The notes under the pieces were generated by a model, which saw nothing but the letters and a program-made list of their open reading frames with translations, did not search any database and had not been told where the DNA came from. The translations under genes and the position numbers were made by a program. From Dyadobacter luticola (GTDB lineage: Bacteria; Bacteroidota; Bacteroidia; Cytophagales; Spirosomataceae): a stretch of 64,000 nt of DNA. Of this stretch, positions 54,039-61,011 are shown piece by piece (positions within the stretch are counted from its first letter, which is position 1; each line of letters begins with the position of its first letter). The stretch spans positions 248,001-312,000 of the forward strand of contig NZ_VCEJ01000004.1 in the NCBI RefSeq assembly GCF_005860805.1, written 5' to 3'.

Positions 54039-55112
54039 TTAAACCGTCTCACCTTCCTGCATCCGCTCGGCATTTTCTGCAATGCGCAGACGCTCAATGA
54101 ATTCCGCAATGTCACCTTCCATTACGGCGGGCAAATTATAAACTGTGTACCCGATGCGGTGATCGGTGATGCGGCTTTGAGGATAATTATAAGTCCTGAT
54201 TTTATCGGAGCGGTCGCCGCTGCCTACCATGGATTTGCGCTGCGAGCTGATCGCATCATTGTGTTCTTTCAGCTTGATCTCGTACAATCTCGAACGCAAA
54301 ACGCTCAATGCACGGTCCTTGTTTTTTAGCTGAGACCGCTCATCCTGGCAACTTACAACGAGCCCGGAAGGAATGTGCGTAAGCCGAACCGCCGAATATG
54401 TCGTGTTAACTGACTGACCACCAGCGCCTGAGGATTGGAATGTATCCACCCGGACATCATTCATATTGATCTGCACATCTACTTCTTCGGCTTCCGGCAA
54501 GACCGCCACAGAAGCAGCCGAGGTATGAATACGCCCCTGCGATTCGGTTTGCGGAACGCGCTGCACGCGGTGCACGCCGGATTCAAATTTCATTTTACCG
54601 TAAACATCCTCGCCCTCGACCTTGCAGATAATTTCTTTGTAACCACCATTGGTCCCCTCGGTAAAATCCATGATAGAAGACCGCCAGCCCATTTTTTCAA
54701 AAAAACGCTGATACATTCTGAACAAATCACCGGCAAAAATCGCAGCCTCATCACCGCCGGTGCCGCCCCGGATTTCCAGGATAATGTTGCGGCTATCATT
54801 CGGGTCTTTCGGGATGAGTAATTCCTTGATCGATTGTTCCAGCTCTTCCAGTTTCGGTGTCAGCTCGTCGAGTTCTTCCTTCGCCATTTCGCGAAGCTCT
54901 TCATCCTTTTCGGTGGTGATGAGCTCCTTCGTGCCCGCGATGTCCTTCTGGATTTTCAGGTACAGGTTGTATTGTTCAACGATCCTGCCCAGATCCTTGT
55001 ATTCTTTGCTAATTTTGGAATACCGCGCCGAATCCGAAACGATTTCGGGCTGTATGATTTGTTGCGAAACTTCTTCGAAACGTTCTTTTATAGCTTCTAA
55101 TTTATCGATCAT
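54039..55112 (-). CDS. prfA: Peptide chain release factor 1
   Basis: A 357-residue RF1. The catalytic GGQ motif is in SSGAGGQSVNTTYSAVRLTHIPSG. The codon-recognition tripeptide is PQT in HRVQRVPQTESQGRIHTS, marking RF1 (UAA/UAG), not RF2. The N-terminal coiled region and C-terminal domain are complete. A minus-strand TATCTTTG promoter element lies at 55150-55157, about 40 bases upstream. Confidence 0.97.
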   Translation of the reverse strand: MIDKLEAIKERFEEVSQQIIQPEIVSDSARYSKISKEYKDLGRIVEQYNLYLKIQKDIAGTKELITTEKDEELREMAKEELDELTPKLEELEQSIKELLIPKDPNDSRNIILEIRGGTGGDEAAIFAGDLFRMYQRFFEKMGWRSSIMDFTEGTNGGYKEIICKVEGEDVYGKMKFESGVHRVQRVPQTESQGRIHTSAASVAVLPEAEEVDVQINMNDVRVDTFQSSGAGGQSVNTTYSAVRLTHIPSGLVVSCQDERSQLKNKDRALSVLRSRLYEIKLKEHNDAISSQRKSMVGSGDRSDKIRTYNYPQSRITDHRIGYTVYNLPAVMEGDIAEFIERLRIAENAERMQEGETV

Positions 55113-55122
55113 CTTTATTGAA

Positions 55123-55130
55123 TATCTTTG
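55123..55130 (+). promoter_or_regulatory. -7 element for the DUF3365-like lipoprotein gene
   Basis: TATCTTTG on the plus strand fits TAnnTTTG, about 105 bases before the ATG at 55235. It faces the prfA promoter. Confidence 0.45.
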
Positions 55131-55149
55131 ACACGGGCCATTTGGGGCA

Positions 55150-55157
55150 CAAAGATA
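55150..55157 (-). promoter_or_regulatory. -7 element for prfA
   Basis: TATCTTTG on the minus strand fits TAnnTTTG, 38 bases before the prfA start. Together with the plus-strand element at 55123-55130 it makes two face-to-face promoters. Confidence 0.5.
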
Positions 55158-55234
55158 CGCAATTTAGGTTTATGAATATTTCCAGGAAAAAGGTCTGGAA
55201 CTCAGCCAAAAGGCTTTTGAAACCATTTTACAAA

Positions 55235-55816
55235 ATGAAAAAAATACTGGTTGCCATTTTTTTTGCTGCAATACTTGGCGGATGTGATTCCGGCGGGCGT
55301 GTTGGAAATACAAAGGAGCTCAATAAAGAGATGAAAGCGACGCAGATCAAGCGGGTGACCAACACGCAGCTGGTTTATTACGTCAATGAGTGGGGCAAAA
55401 AAATTGCGCAAATCGCGGAAAAATCGCTAGATACCCAGCTCTCGAAGGATCCAAAAACGGCTGATACACTTTGTAGAAACCTTGGGAACATTCCGGTGAT
55501 AGCCGCTTTGGAAAAAGAGTATGGTGTTAATATTGAGCTGCTGGGCGTGCAGGACATTAAAAATCCGAAGCTGGCACCTAAGGAGCGCGAAATTCTGGAC
55601 GCCTATCTTTTCAGCGCAAAAAGCAAAGCCACAGCGGGAGAAAATTTGCAGCAGCTCAATGATACTTTGCTGGTATACAATGTTCCGGTCGATGCGGAAA
55701 GTATCATTTGCAAGGAATGCATGAAAAACGACGACATGCGCTTTGCGGTTTGGCGACTTTTGTTCAGTAAAAAAGAAATTATCCGGAAGCTGGATGTAAA
55801 GCAGTTGAAGGAATAG
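55235..55816 (+). CDS. Lipoprotein resembling DUF3365/Tll0287-like proteins
   Basis: A 193-residue lipoprotein from the ATG at 55235; lipobox ILGGC with Cys17. A longer frame to 55118 is not credible. The mature part follows the DUF3365 order: a long helix, TLCRNLGNIPVIAALEKEYGV, and IKNPKLAPKEREILDAYL. Near the end, where DUF3365 proteins carry a heme-binding CxxCH, it has CKECM, so the histidine is missing. The assignment is from pattern only and the substituted motif makes heme binding doubtful. It may be co-transcribed with the protease gene downstream. Confidence 0.65.
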   Translation: MKKILVAIFFAAILGGCDSGGRVGNTKELNKEMKATQIKRVTNTQLVYYVNEWGKKIAQIAEKSLDTQLSKDPKTADTLCRNLGNIPVIAALEKEYGVNIELLGVQDIKNPKLAPKEREILDAYLFSAKSKATAGENLQQLNDTLLVYNVPVDAESIICKECMKNDDMRFAVWRLLFSKKEIIRKLDVKQLKE

Positions 55817-55892
55817 CGAATTATGCATTCACGGGAACAATTTTTTAAAACCTTTCTCAGTCCTGGTATCAAAACGTCCAGCTGTAAATGTT

Positions 55893-56498
55893 ATGCTGCA
55901 AACAGAGAAAGTTACCGCCGCGCCGGATTATTCGACGTACAGATCGAATAAAACAATCCCGAAAATTATTGAGAACGAGGTTTTAAAAGCCTTGTCATTT
56001 TACCCGGAATTGAGAGATACCTGCATTCATTTTGTGTTCAAACGCAGGATCAGGAAATCGGTGATGCAGGCTCAGCCTAAATTCAGCACGATGCTGAGTG
56101 GCAAAAGGGAATACAACATTAACATCAGCGCAATGTTCCGCCTGACAACCTCCGCGATCCCGATCCACCAGATTCCGTCCGATATTATGGTTGGCTGGAT
56201 CGGTCACGAGCTGGGCCACATTATGGATTACGAAAGTAAAAGTGTAGCACAAATGGCCCGTTTTGGCCTGGGGTACCTGTTTTCTGCCAGCTTTATCAAG
56301 CAGGCGGAGCGTGCTGCCGATACCTACGCGGTCAATCATGGACTGGGCCGCTACATCGTCCAGACCAAACATTTCATTCTCAATCACGCCAACCTTTCGG
56401 AAAAGTATAAAAGCAAAATTGCGAGGCTGTATCTATCGCCAAATGACATTATCGAGCAGGTCCGAAAACTGGAAGAAGCTGAGTTAAAGGCTTCCTAG
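55893..56498 (+). CDS. Putative HExxH zinc metalloprotease
   Basis: A 201-residue protein with a gluzincin-type core: GWIGHELGHIMDY (His105, Glu106, His109) and, about 30 residues on, QAERAADTYAVNHG, whose Glu139 or Asp143 would supply the third ligand. No signal peptide or clear membrane helix is seen. The family is M48-like at most; I do not recognise a closer one. The last 15 bases overlap the end of the convergent GH3-family gene. Confidence 0.75.
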   Translation: MLQTEKVTAAPDYSTYRSNKTIPKIIENEVLKALSFYPELRDTCIHFVFKRRIRKSVMQAQPKFSTMLSGKREYNINISAMFRLTTSAIPIHQIPSDIMVGWIGHELGHIMDYESKSVAQMARFGLGYLFSASFIKQAERAADTYAVNHGLGRYIVQTKHFILNHANLSEKYKSKIARLYLSPNDIIEQVRKLEEAELKAS

Positions 56499-58013
56499 GT
56501 TCTTTTCCACAAATGCTGCAAATTCCAGAAAATCGGGCTCCTTCATCACCCTCGGGATTTTGATCTGGCCGCCCAGCTTTTTGGTTTCTTCGCTCCATTT
56601 ATAAAAAATTTCTTCCGGGATCAGCTCTACTTCAACTCCTTTCAATGCGCGTCCCCGGGCCACTTTGTAATTTTTATTATTCTCCATCAATGTATTGTCC
56701 AGCGACTCCGCCACCTTCACCTTGTCCGGCGATTTATCACAGCTCAAAAACCATTTGTGAATGTAATCGTCGCCCCGGTGCACTGCGGCCACGATAAATT
56801 CCTTGATCACCACGTCGTACTCCTTTTCAATAACCCGTAGGCCATCATTCATTTGATTAACAGATAGTTGGGAGCCCGTCACATTCAGGAAATGCTTTGT
56901 CCGGCCGGTAATTTTGATTTCCGCTTTTTGCTTGTCGGTGATCGTTACCGTATCGCCGATCATATACCGCCACGCGCCGGAAACGGAGGAAATAACGAGT
57001 ACGTACTCCACATTTTCCTCCGCATTTGCGAGAGAAAAAGCTTTTGCGTCCGGTCTTACCAAGCCGTCTTCATCTACATGATCATTATCAAATGGCACAA
57101 ACTCGTAGAAAATACCATTTTCCGGAAACAGCGCCATCGAAGAGGTATCGGGCCTTTTTTGCATTGCAATAAATCCTTCCGACGCCAGATAGGTATCAAT
57201 GTAAATCAACGGATGCGCGAAAAGTTTTTCCAGACTTTTCCGGTAAGGCTCAAACGCAACGCCGCCTGTTGTGTATACCATCAAATTGGGCCAGATCTCA
57301 TGAATGTTGGCCACCTTGTTATAGTTGATTACCTCTTTCAGCATCAGCTCTACCCACGACGGTATGCCCGAGATACAGCCGATATCCCAGCTGGCAGCTT
57401 CCTGCGCAATCCTTTTTATTTTTTCATCAAAATCGGGAATGTCCGCTATTTCCCTTCCTGGTTTATAAATCCCGCCAAACCAGGTCGGCAGGTTAGCCGC
57501 GCTGATCCCGCTGATTTCGCCCTCCTGGTGATCATCTTTCTGGATCAGGCTGGTGCTGCTTCCCAACATTAATATTTGTTTGGTAAAAAAATCACCCGGT
57601 AAATTGAATGCGTTAATGTTGGTGATTTCGGAAATCCCGGCGCGGCGGATGGAGTTGAGCATATCGTCCGTCACCGGAATATGCTTGCTGTTGCTGGTGG
57701 TACCGCTGCTCAGTGCGAAATATTGCTGACCACCTGGCCAGGTTACATTCTGGTGTCCTTCAAGCAGATAATGCCACCATTCACCGTGCAGTTTATCATA
57801 ATCATGAACCGGCACCGCTGACTGAAAAGCTTCAATAATGTTATCACTTTCAAGTATTTGGGTAAATCCGTATGCTTTTCCGAATGCAGTAAGCCGGGCA
57901 GTTTCCAGCAGATTTCTCAGGACTTTTTCCTGGGCGTGGACAGGGTCGGGATCGCTCGTGATCATTCCTGTGAAGTCAATTGCTCGCTTTATCAGCTCTC
58001 CGATGACAGCCAT
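56484..58013 (-). CDS. GH3-family acyl-adenylating enzyme
   Basis: A 509-residue protein of the GH3 (auxin-responsive promoter) superfamily. Seen are YFALSSGTTSNSKHIPVTDDM (ATP-binding SSGTTxxxxK-type motif), VYTTGGVAFEPYRKSLEKL, EGFIAMQKRPD and GDTVTITDKQKAEIKITGRTKHFLNVTG in its pieces. Family members adenylate carboxylic acids and conjugate them to amines. Bacterial GH3 proteins are widespread in Bacteroidota but poorly characterised; substrate unknown. It stands alone and overlaps the convergent protease gene by 15 bases. Confidence 0.9.
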   Translation of the reverse strand: MAVIGELIKRAIDFTGMITSDPDPVHAQEKVLRNLLETARLTAFGKAYGFTQILESDNIIEAFQSAVPVHDYDKLHGEWWHYLLEGHQNVTWPGGQQYFALSSGTTSNSKHIPVTDDMLNSIRRAGISEITNINAFNLPGDFFTKQILMLGSSTSLIQKDDHQEGEISGISAANLPTWFGGIYKPGREIADIPDFDEKIKRIAQEAASWDIGCISGIPSWVELMLKEVINYNKVANIHEIWPNLMVYTTGGVAFEPYRKSLEKLFAHPLIYIDTYLASEGFIAMQKRPDTSSMALFPENGIFYEFVPFDNDHVDEDGLVRPDAKAFSLANAEENVEYVLVISSVSGAWRYMIGDTVTITDKQKAEIKITGRTKHFLNVTGSQLSVNQMNDGLRVIEKEYDVVIKEFIVAAVHRGDDYIHKWFLSCDKSPDKVKVAESLDNTLMENNKNYKVARGRALKGVEVELIPEEIFYKWSEETKKLGGQIKIPRVMKEPDFLEFAAFVEKNLGSL

Positions 58014-58075
58014 ATTTTATACTTGATTGTAGATGAGTAGATGCCGCCGTATTTCAAAAAGTCATGCCACGTTTT

Positions 58076-58083
58076 TAACTTTG
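58076..58083 (+). promoter_or_regulatory. -7 element for the SAM hydroxide adenosyltransferase-like gene
   Basis: TAACTTTG fits TAnnTTTG, 39 bases before the ATG at 58122, and argues against the longer reading frame that opens at 58041. Confidence 0.55.
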
Positions 58084-58121
58084 TAAAGACTGTATTTCTA
58101 ACACATGAATTAAACAGACCT

Positions 58122-59057
58122 ATGGTTGGACTTTTCCACTTTCAAACCTTTCGCGACACTCGGAGCATAACCCGGAAATTCTGCTTCCTCTTTTTGTTCT
58201 TGCTTCCTCTGACATTGTTTGCACAAAACAACATTTTAGTTTTTCAATCCGATTTTGGTTTAAAAGATGGTGCGGTTTCTGCGATGAAAGGAGTGGCGGC
58301 CGGCGTTTCGCCTAACATTAAAATGTTTGATGTGACGCATGAGATTCCAGCTTATAACATTTGGGAGGCTTCTTACAGATTGGTTCAAACTGCGCCTTAC
58401 TGGCCTGCGGGGACTGTTTTTGTGTCGGTGGTTGACCCTGGCGTAGGTACAAAAAGGAAATCCGTAGTCATGTTGACCAAAACAGGACATTACTTTGTGA
58501 CGCCCGACAATGGTACCCTGACTTTGGTAGCCGAACAAATGGGAATCCAGGAAGTCCGGGAAATCGACGAGGCGGTCAACCGGCGGAAAAATTCAGGCGA
58601 GTCCTACACTTTCCACGGTCGCGACGTATATGCGTACACTGGTGCAAGGCTTGCGGCGAAGGTCATCACATTTGAAGGGGTTGGTAAAAAGCTGGCGACC
58701 GAAGTTGTTTCGATACCTTACCAAAAAGCGGTTTTTGAAAATGGAAAAGTAACCGGCGGGATCCCGATCCTGGACATTCAGTATGGAAATGTCTGGACAA
58801 ATATTGGCAAGCCGGTTTTTGAAAAGTTGAATGTTAAGGTCGGTGACCTGATCAAAGTGCAGGTTTTGAATAATAATAAGGTGATTTACGAAGGTGAAGT
58901 CCGCTACGTAAATACTTTTGGCGAGGTGAAAGAAGGAGATAATGTCGGCTATTTCAATAGTCTACTCAACTTTTCACTCGCCATCAACATGGGTAATTTT
59001 TCTGAAAAATATCAGGTGTTCAGCGGTAATACCTGGCGGATTGTGCTAAATAAGTAG
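58122..59057 (+). CDS. Exported SAM hydroxide adenosyltransferase-like protein (DUF62 family)
   Basis: A 311-residue protein from the ATG at 58122. A signal peptide (KFCFLFLFLLPLTLFAQ, cleavage near residue 35) precedes a complete DUF62 domain: VFQSDFGLKDGAVSAMKGV, MFDVTHEIPAYNIWEAS, FVSVVDPGVGTKRKS, FVTPDNGTL, YTFHGRDV and the C-terminal beta-barrel with DIQYGNVWTNI. The family splits S-adenosylmethionine to adenosine and methionine, or halogenates it in the chlorinase branch. A secreted member is odd because SAM is cytosolic. Function in the periplasm is unknown. Confidence 0.88.
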   Translation: MVGLFHFQTFRDTRSITRKFCFLFLFLLPLTLFAQNNILVFQSDFGLKDGAVSAMKGVAAGVSPNIKMFDVTHEIPAYNIWEASYRLVQTAPYWPAGTVFVSVVDPGVGTKRKSVVMLTKTGHYFVTPDNGTLTLVAEQMGIQEVREIDEAVNRRKNSGESYTFHGRDVYAYTGARLAAKVITFEGVGKKLATEVVSIPYQKAVFENGKVTGGIPILDIQYGNVWTNIGKPVFEKLNVKVGDLIKVQVLNNNKVIYEGEVRYVNTFGEVKEGDNVGYFNSLLNFSLAINMGNFSEKYQVFSGNTWRIVLNK

Positions 59058-59069
59058 CCGCCCTAAATC

Positions 59070-59945
59070 TTATTTTCCGGTCGCCTGATAGATTTCGTAC
59101 CAATCTTCCCGCGTCAGCGCAATGTCCGAAGCGCTGGCACCATTTCTTATCCGCGCCTCCGAAAGTGAGCCGATAATTGGCAAAGTGCCCAGTTTCATGA
59201 GCCAGGCAACCGCTGTCTGCTCAATGTTCGCATTGTATTTTTTGCTTACTTCTTCCAGCTTTGCCCGCAGCCGCACAGCCTTTTCGTCGGTACCGTTCAG
59301 GATTTTTCCTCCTGCCAAAGGTGCCCAGGCCAGCGGTTTGCTAAAACTTTGTTTGATGAAATCAATCCTGCCGTCCTCGATGGCCGAAGTATTCATCAGA
59401 TTCAGCTCAATGTGGTTGGTTACGATCGGTATACGGAGGTAAGAAGCCAGCAACTGGTGCTGAAAAACGGTAAAGTTGGCGACACCAATGTGTTTCGCTT
59501 TTCCGGAAGTTACAATCTCTGCCAGTGCTCCCGCAGTCTCTTCGGGATCAGACAGAAAATCGCTCTGGTGCAGCAAAAAGATGTCCAGATAATCCGTTTT
59601 AAGTCTTTTCAGGGAACCGTTGATACTATTCATAATGTGCTCCCTAGAAGTATCATAGTAAGTCAGATACTTATCGGCCGATTTCCGGATGCCACATTTG
59701 CTGAAAAGCACGATATCCTCGCGCTTGAAAGATTTGTTTTGAATGATTTTGCCAAAGTGCTCCTCAATCGTAAAGTCACCATAAATATCTGCATGATCAA
59801 AGGTATTGATGCCCAAATCAAGACACAGATTGATCGTTTTTTCGATCTGGGAAGTGGTGACGGCACCTTCGTCCGTCCATCTCCAAAAACCATAAATTGC
59901 TTCCGATACTTTGGGTCCTGAGTCGCTGAGGCTTACTTTTTTCAT
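59070..59945 (-). CDS. Aldo/keto reductase (YdhF-like)
   Basis: A 291-residue NADPH-dependent reductase. The catalytic tetrad is Asp50, Tyr55 (FDHADIYGD), Lys83 (LFSKCG) and His126 (LLHQSD). The C-terminus has the cofactor-binding IIGSLSEARI segment. Length and motif spacing fit the YdhF/AKR11-12 group; substrate unknown. A TATTTTTG -7 element lies at 59969-59976 on the minus strand. The stop faces the SAM-hydrolase-like gene with a 12-base gap. Confidence 0.92.
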   Translation of the reverse strand: MKKVSLSDSGPKVSEAIYGFWRWTDEGAVTTSQIEKTINLCLDLGINTFDHADIYGDFTIEEHFGKIIQNKSFKREDIVLFSKCGIRKSADKYLTYYDTSREHIMNSINGSLKRLKTDYLDIFLLHQSDFLSDPEETAGALAEIVTSGKAKHIGVANFTVFQHQLLASYLRIPIVTNHIELNLMNTSAIEDGRIDFIKQSFSKPLAWAPLAGGKILNGTDEKAVRLRAKLEEVSKKYNANIEQTAVAWLMKLGTLPIIGSLSEARIRNGASASDIALTREDWYEIYQATGK

Positions 59946-59968
59946 TCGATATGTGGTTGAAATCGTTG

Positions 59969-59976
59969 CAAAAATA
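59969..59976 (-). promoter_or_regulatory. -7 element for the aldo/keto reductase gene
   Basis: TATTTTTG on the minus strand fits TAnnTTTG, 23 bases before the start at 59945, at the very end of the upstream zinc-ribbon gene. Confidence 0.45.
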
Positions 59977-59977
59977 T

Positions 59978-60334
59978 CTATTTCTCCAACCTTTTATCTT
60001 TTACGATCAGATAAAAATCGTTTTCCAGTTCGAGATAGCCGTAATCGTATACAAAGTGATAAATGCTGCCTTTGAGTGTCGGGCGGAGGTTGGTGATCAG
60101 GGTAAAATCGAATCCTTTTGCCGTTAGGACGCTTTTGGTCGTCTTATTTTTCTCTTCCGGACAAAGCTGTTCGAGTATGCGCCGGTTTTTCCGGAGCTGA
60201 TTATTCACTTTCCTGATAATGTTGTAAGAACTTGAATTAAGCCGGTTATTGTAGGTATTCCGGCACATATCCGAGCAGAACTTTTTGTCTACCCGGCCCA
60301 TCACTGACCTCCCGCATTCATCGCAATTCTTCAT
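59978..60334 (-). CDS. Small zinc-ribbon protein
   Basis: A 118-residue protein from the ATG at 60334, which is preceded by an AAGGAG ribosome-binding site, unusually strong for this window. A four-cysteine zinc ribbon lies at the N-terminus: Cys4 and Cys7 in KNCDECG, Cys20 and Cys24 in KKFCSDMCRN. A basic region follows (RKVNNQLRKNRRIL). The rest (GFDFTLITNLRPTLKGSIYHFVYDYGYLEL, in pieces) is a beta-rich domain I do not recognise. Probably nucleic-acid binding; role unknown. Confidence 0.8.
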   Translation of the reverse strand: MKNCDECGRSVMGRVDKKFCSDMCRNTYNNRLNSSSYNIIRKVNNQLRKNRRILEQLCPEEKNKTTKSVLTAKGFDFTLITNLRPTLKGSIYHFVYDYGYLELENDFYLIVKDKRLEK

Positions 60335-60420
60335 CGATGCTCCTTTATGGCCGACGGTTTTGGGCGTCGACAAGTGTGTATATTCTCTGCTCGCAATATA
60401 TACATTCATTCGTTTTTTTC

Positions 60421-60464
60421 ATAAACGGCCATTTATCCGTTTGCAAACGGGTGCAAACGTTTAT
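60421..60464. promoter_or_regulatory. Nested palindromes upstream of ssb
   Basis: A perfect 14-base palindrome CCGTTTGCAAACGG (60437-60450) lies inside a wider inverted repeat with arms ATAAACG (60421-60427) and CGTTTAT (60458-60464). A further TGCAAACGTTTAT copy overlaps the right arm. This looks like an operator for a dimeric regulator, between the divergent zinc-ribbon gene and ssb. The regulator is not identified. Confidence 0.5.
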
Positions 60465-60572
60465 ATCCGACTACAAATGTTTAAAAACCGGATCGAAAGT
60501 TTCTGATCCTGCACTTTTGTGAAGTCGTTCTGCGACAGAGTTTATTCACAATTATTTTAAACATGTACAGTC

Positions 60573-60917
60573 ATGAATTCAGTCAGACTAATCGGAAATG
60601 TCGGAGGTGAGGTCTTAATAAAAGATTTCGACGGGCGGAAAATGGCCAGCTTTTCCCTGGCCACAAATGAAAATTATATTGATAAAAGCAATGAGGAAGT
60701 CAAGCAAACCAGCTGGCACAGGATCGTAGCCTGGGGGCAGTTAGCGCAGATTTGCGAAAGCTTGCTGGACAAAGGAAAGCTAGTATCCGTGGAGGGTAAA
60801 ATCGTTTACCGGCAATATCAGAATAAGGAAGATCAGACAGTGAATGTCACAGAAATCCAGGCCTTTAAAGTGGAGGAATATTCCAAAGCGCCAGCTGCGG
60901 CCGGAAGTCATGGATAA
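60573..60917 (+). CDS. ssb: Single-stranded DNA-binding protein, short form
   Basis: A 114-residue OB-fold protein. NSVRLIGNVGGEVLIKDFDGRKMASFSLAT and TSWHRIVAWGQLAQICESLLDKGKLVSVEGKI, read in pieces, are typical SSB, and the fold ends near VTEIQAFKVEEY. It ends after SKAPAAAGSHG and lacks the acidic C-terminal tip (DDIPF type) of housekeeping SSB, which recruits repair proteins. It is therefore probably a secondary ssb paralogue. A near-consensus CACTTTTG at 60512-60519 may be the promoter. Confidence 0.92.
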   Translation: MNSVRLIGNVGGEVLIKDFDGRKMASFSLATNENYIDKSNEEVKQTSWHRIVAWGQLAQICESLLDKGKLVSVEGKIVYRQYQNKEDQTVNVTEIQAFKVEEYSKAPAAAGSHG

Positions 60918-60967
60918 TGTTGTTTGGCTTCAACAGTTTGCGGGAAGCATTTTGGGAATGTTATGAG

Positions 60968-61004
60968 CTGGCCTCACCATACTTGGAAAAAGTGATGAGG
61001 CCAG
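60968..61004. terminator. Hairpin between convergent ssb and kinase genes
   Basis: Nine-base arms CTGGCCTCA/TGAGGCCAG surround a 19-base spacer between two convergent stops. There is no clear T-run, so it is only a weak terminator candidate. Confidence 0.4.
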
Positions 61005-61011
61005 GCTGTAA

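Noticed and set aside
56868..57572. 234-residue plus-strand frame opposite the GH3-family gene
   Set aside because: Antisense shadow; rich in Arg, Phe and Cys with no recognisable pattern.
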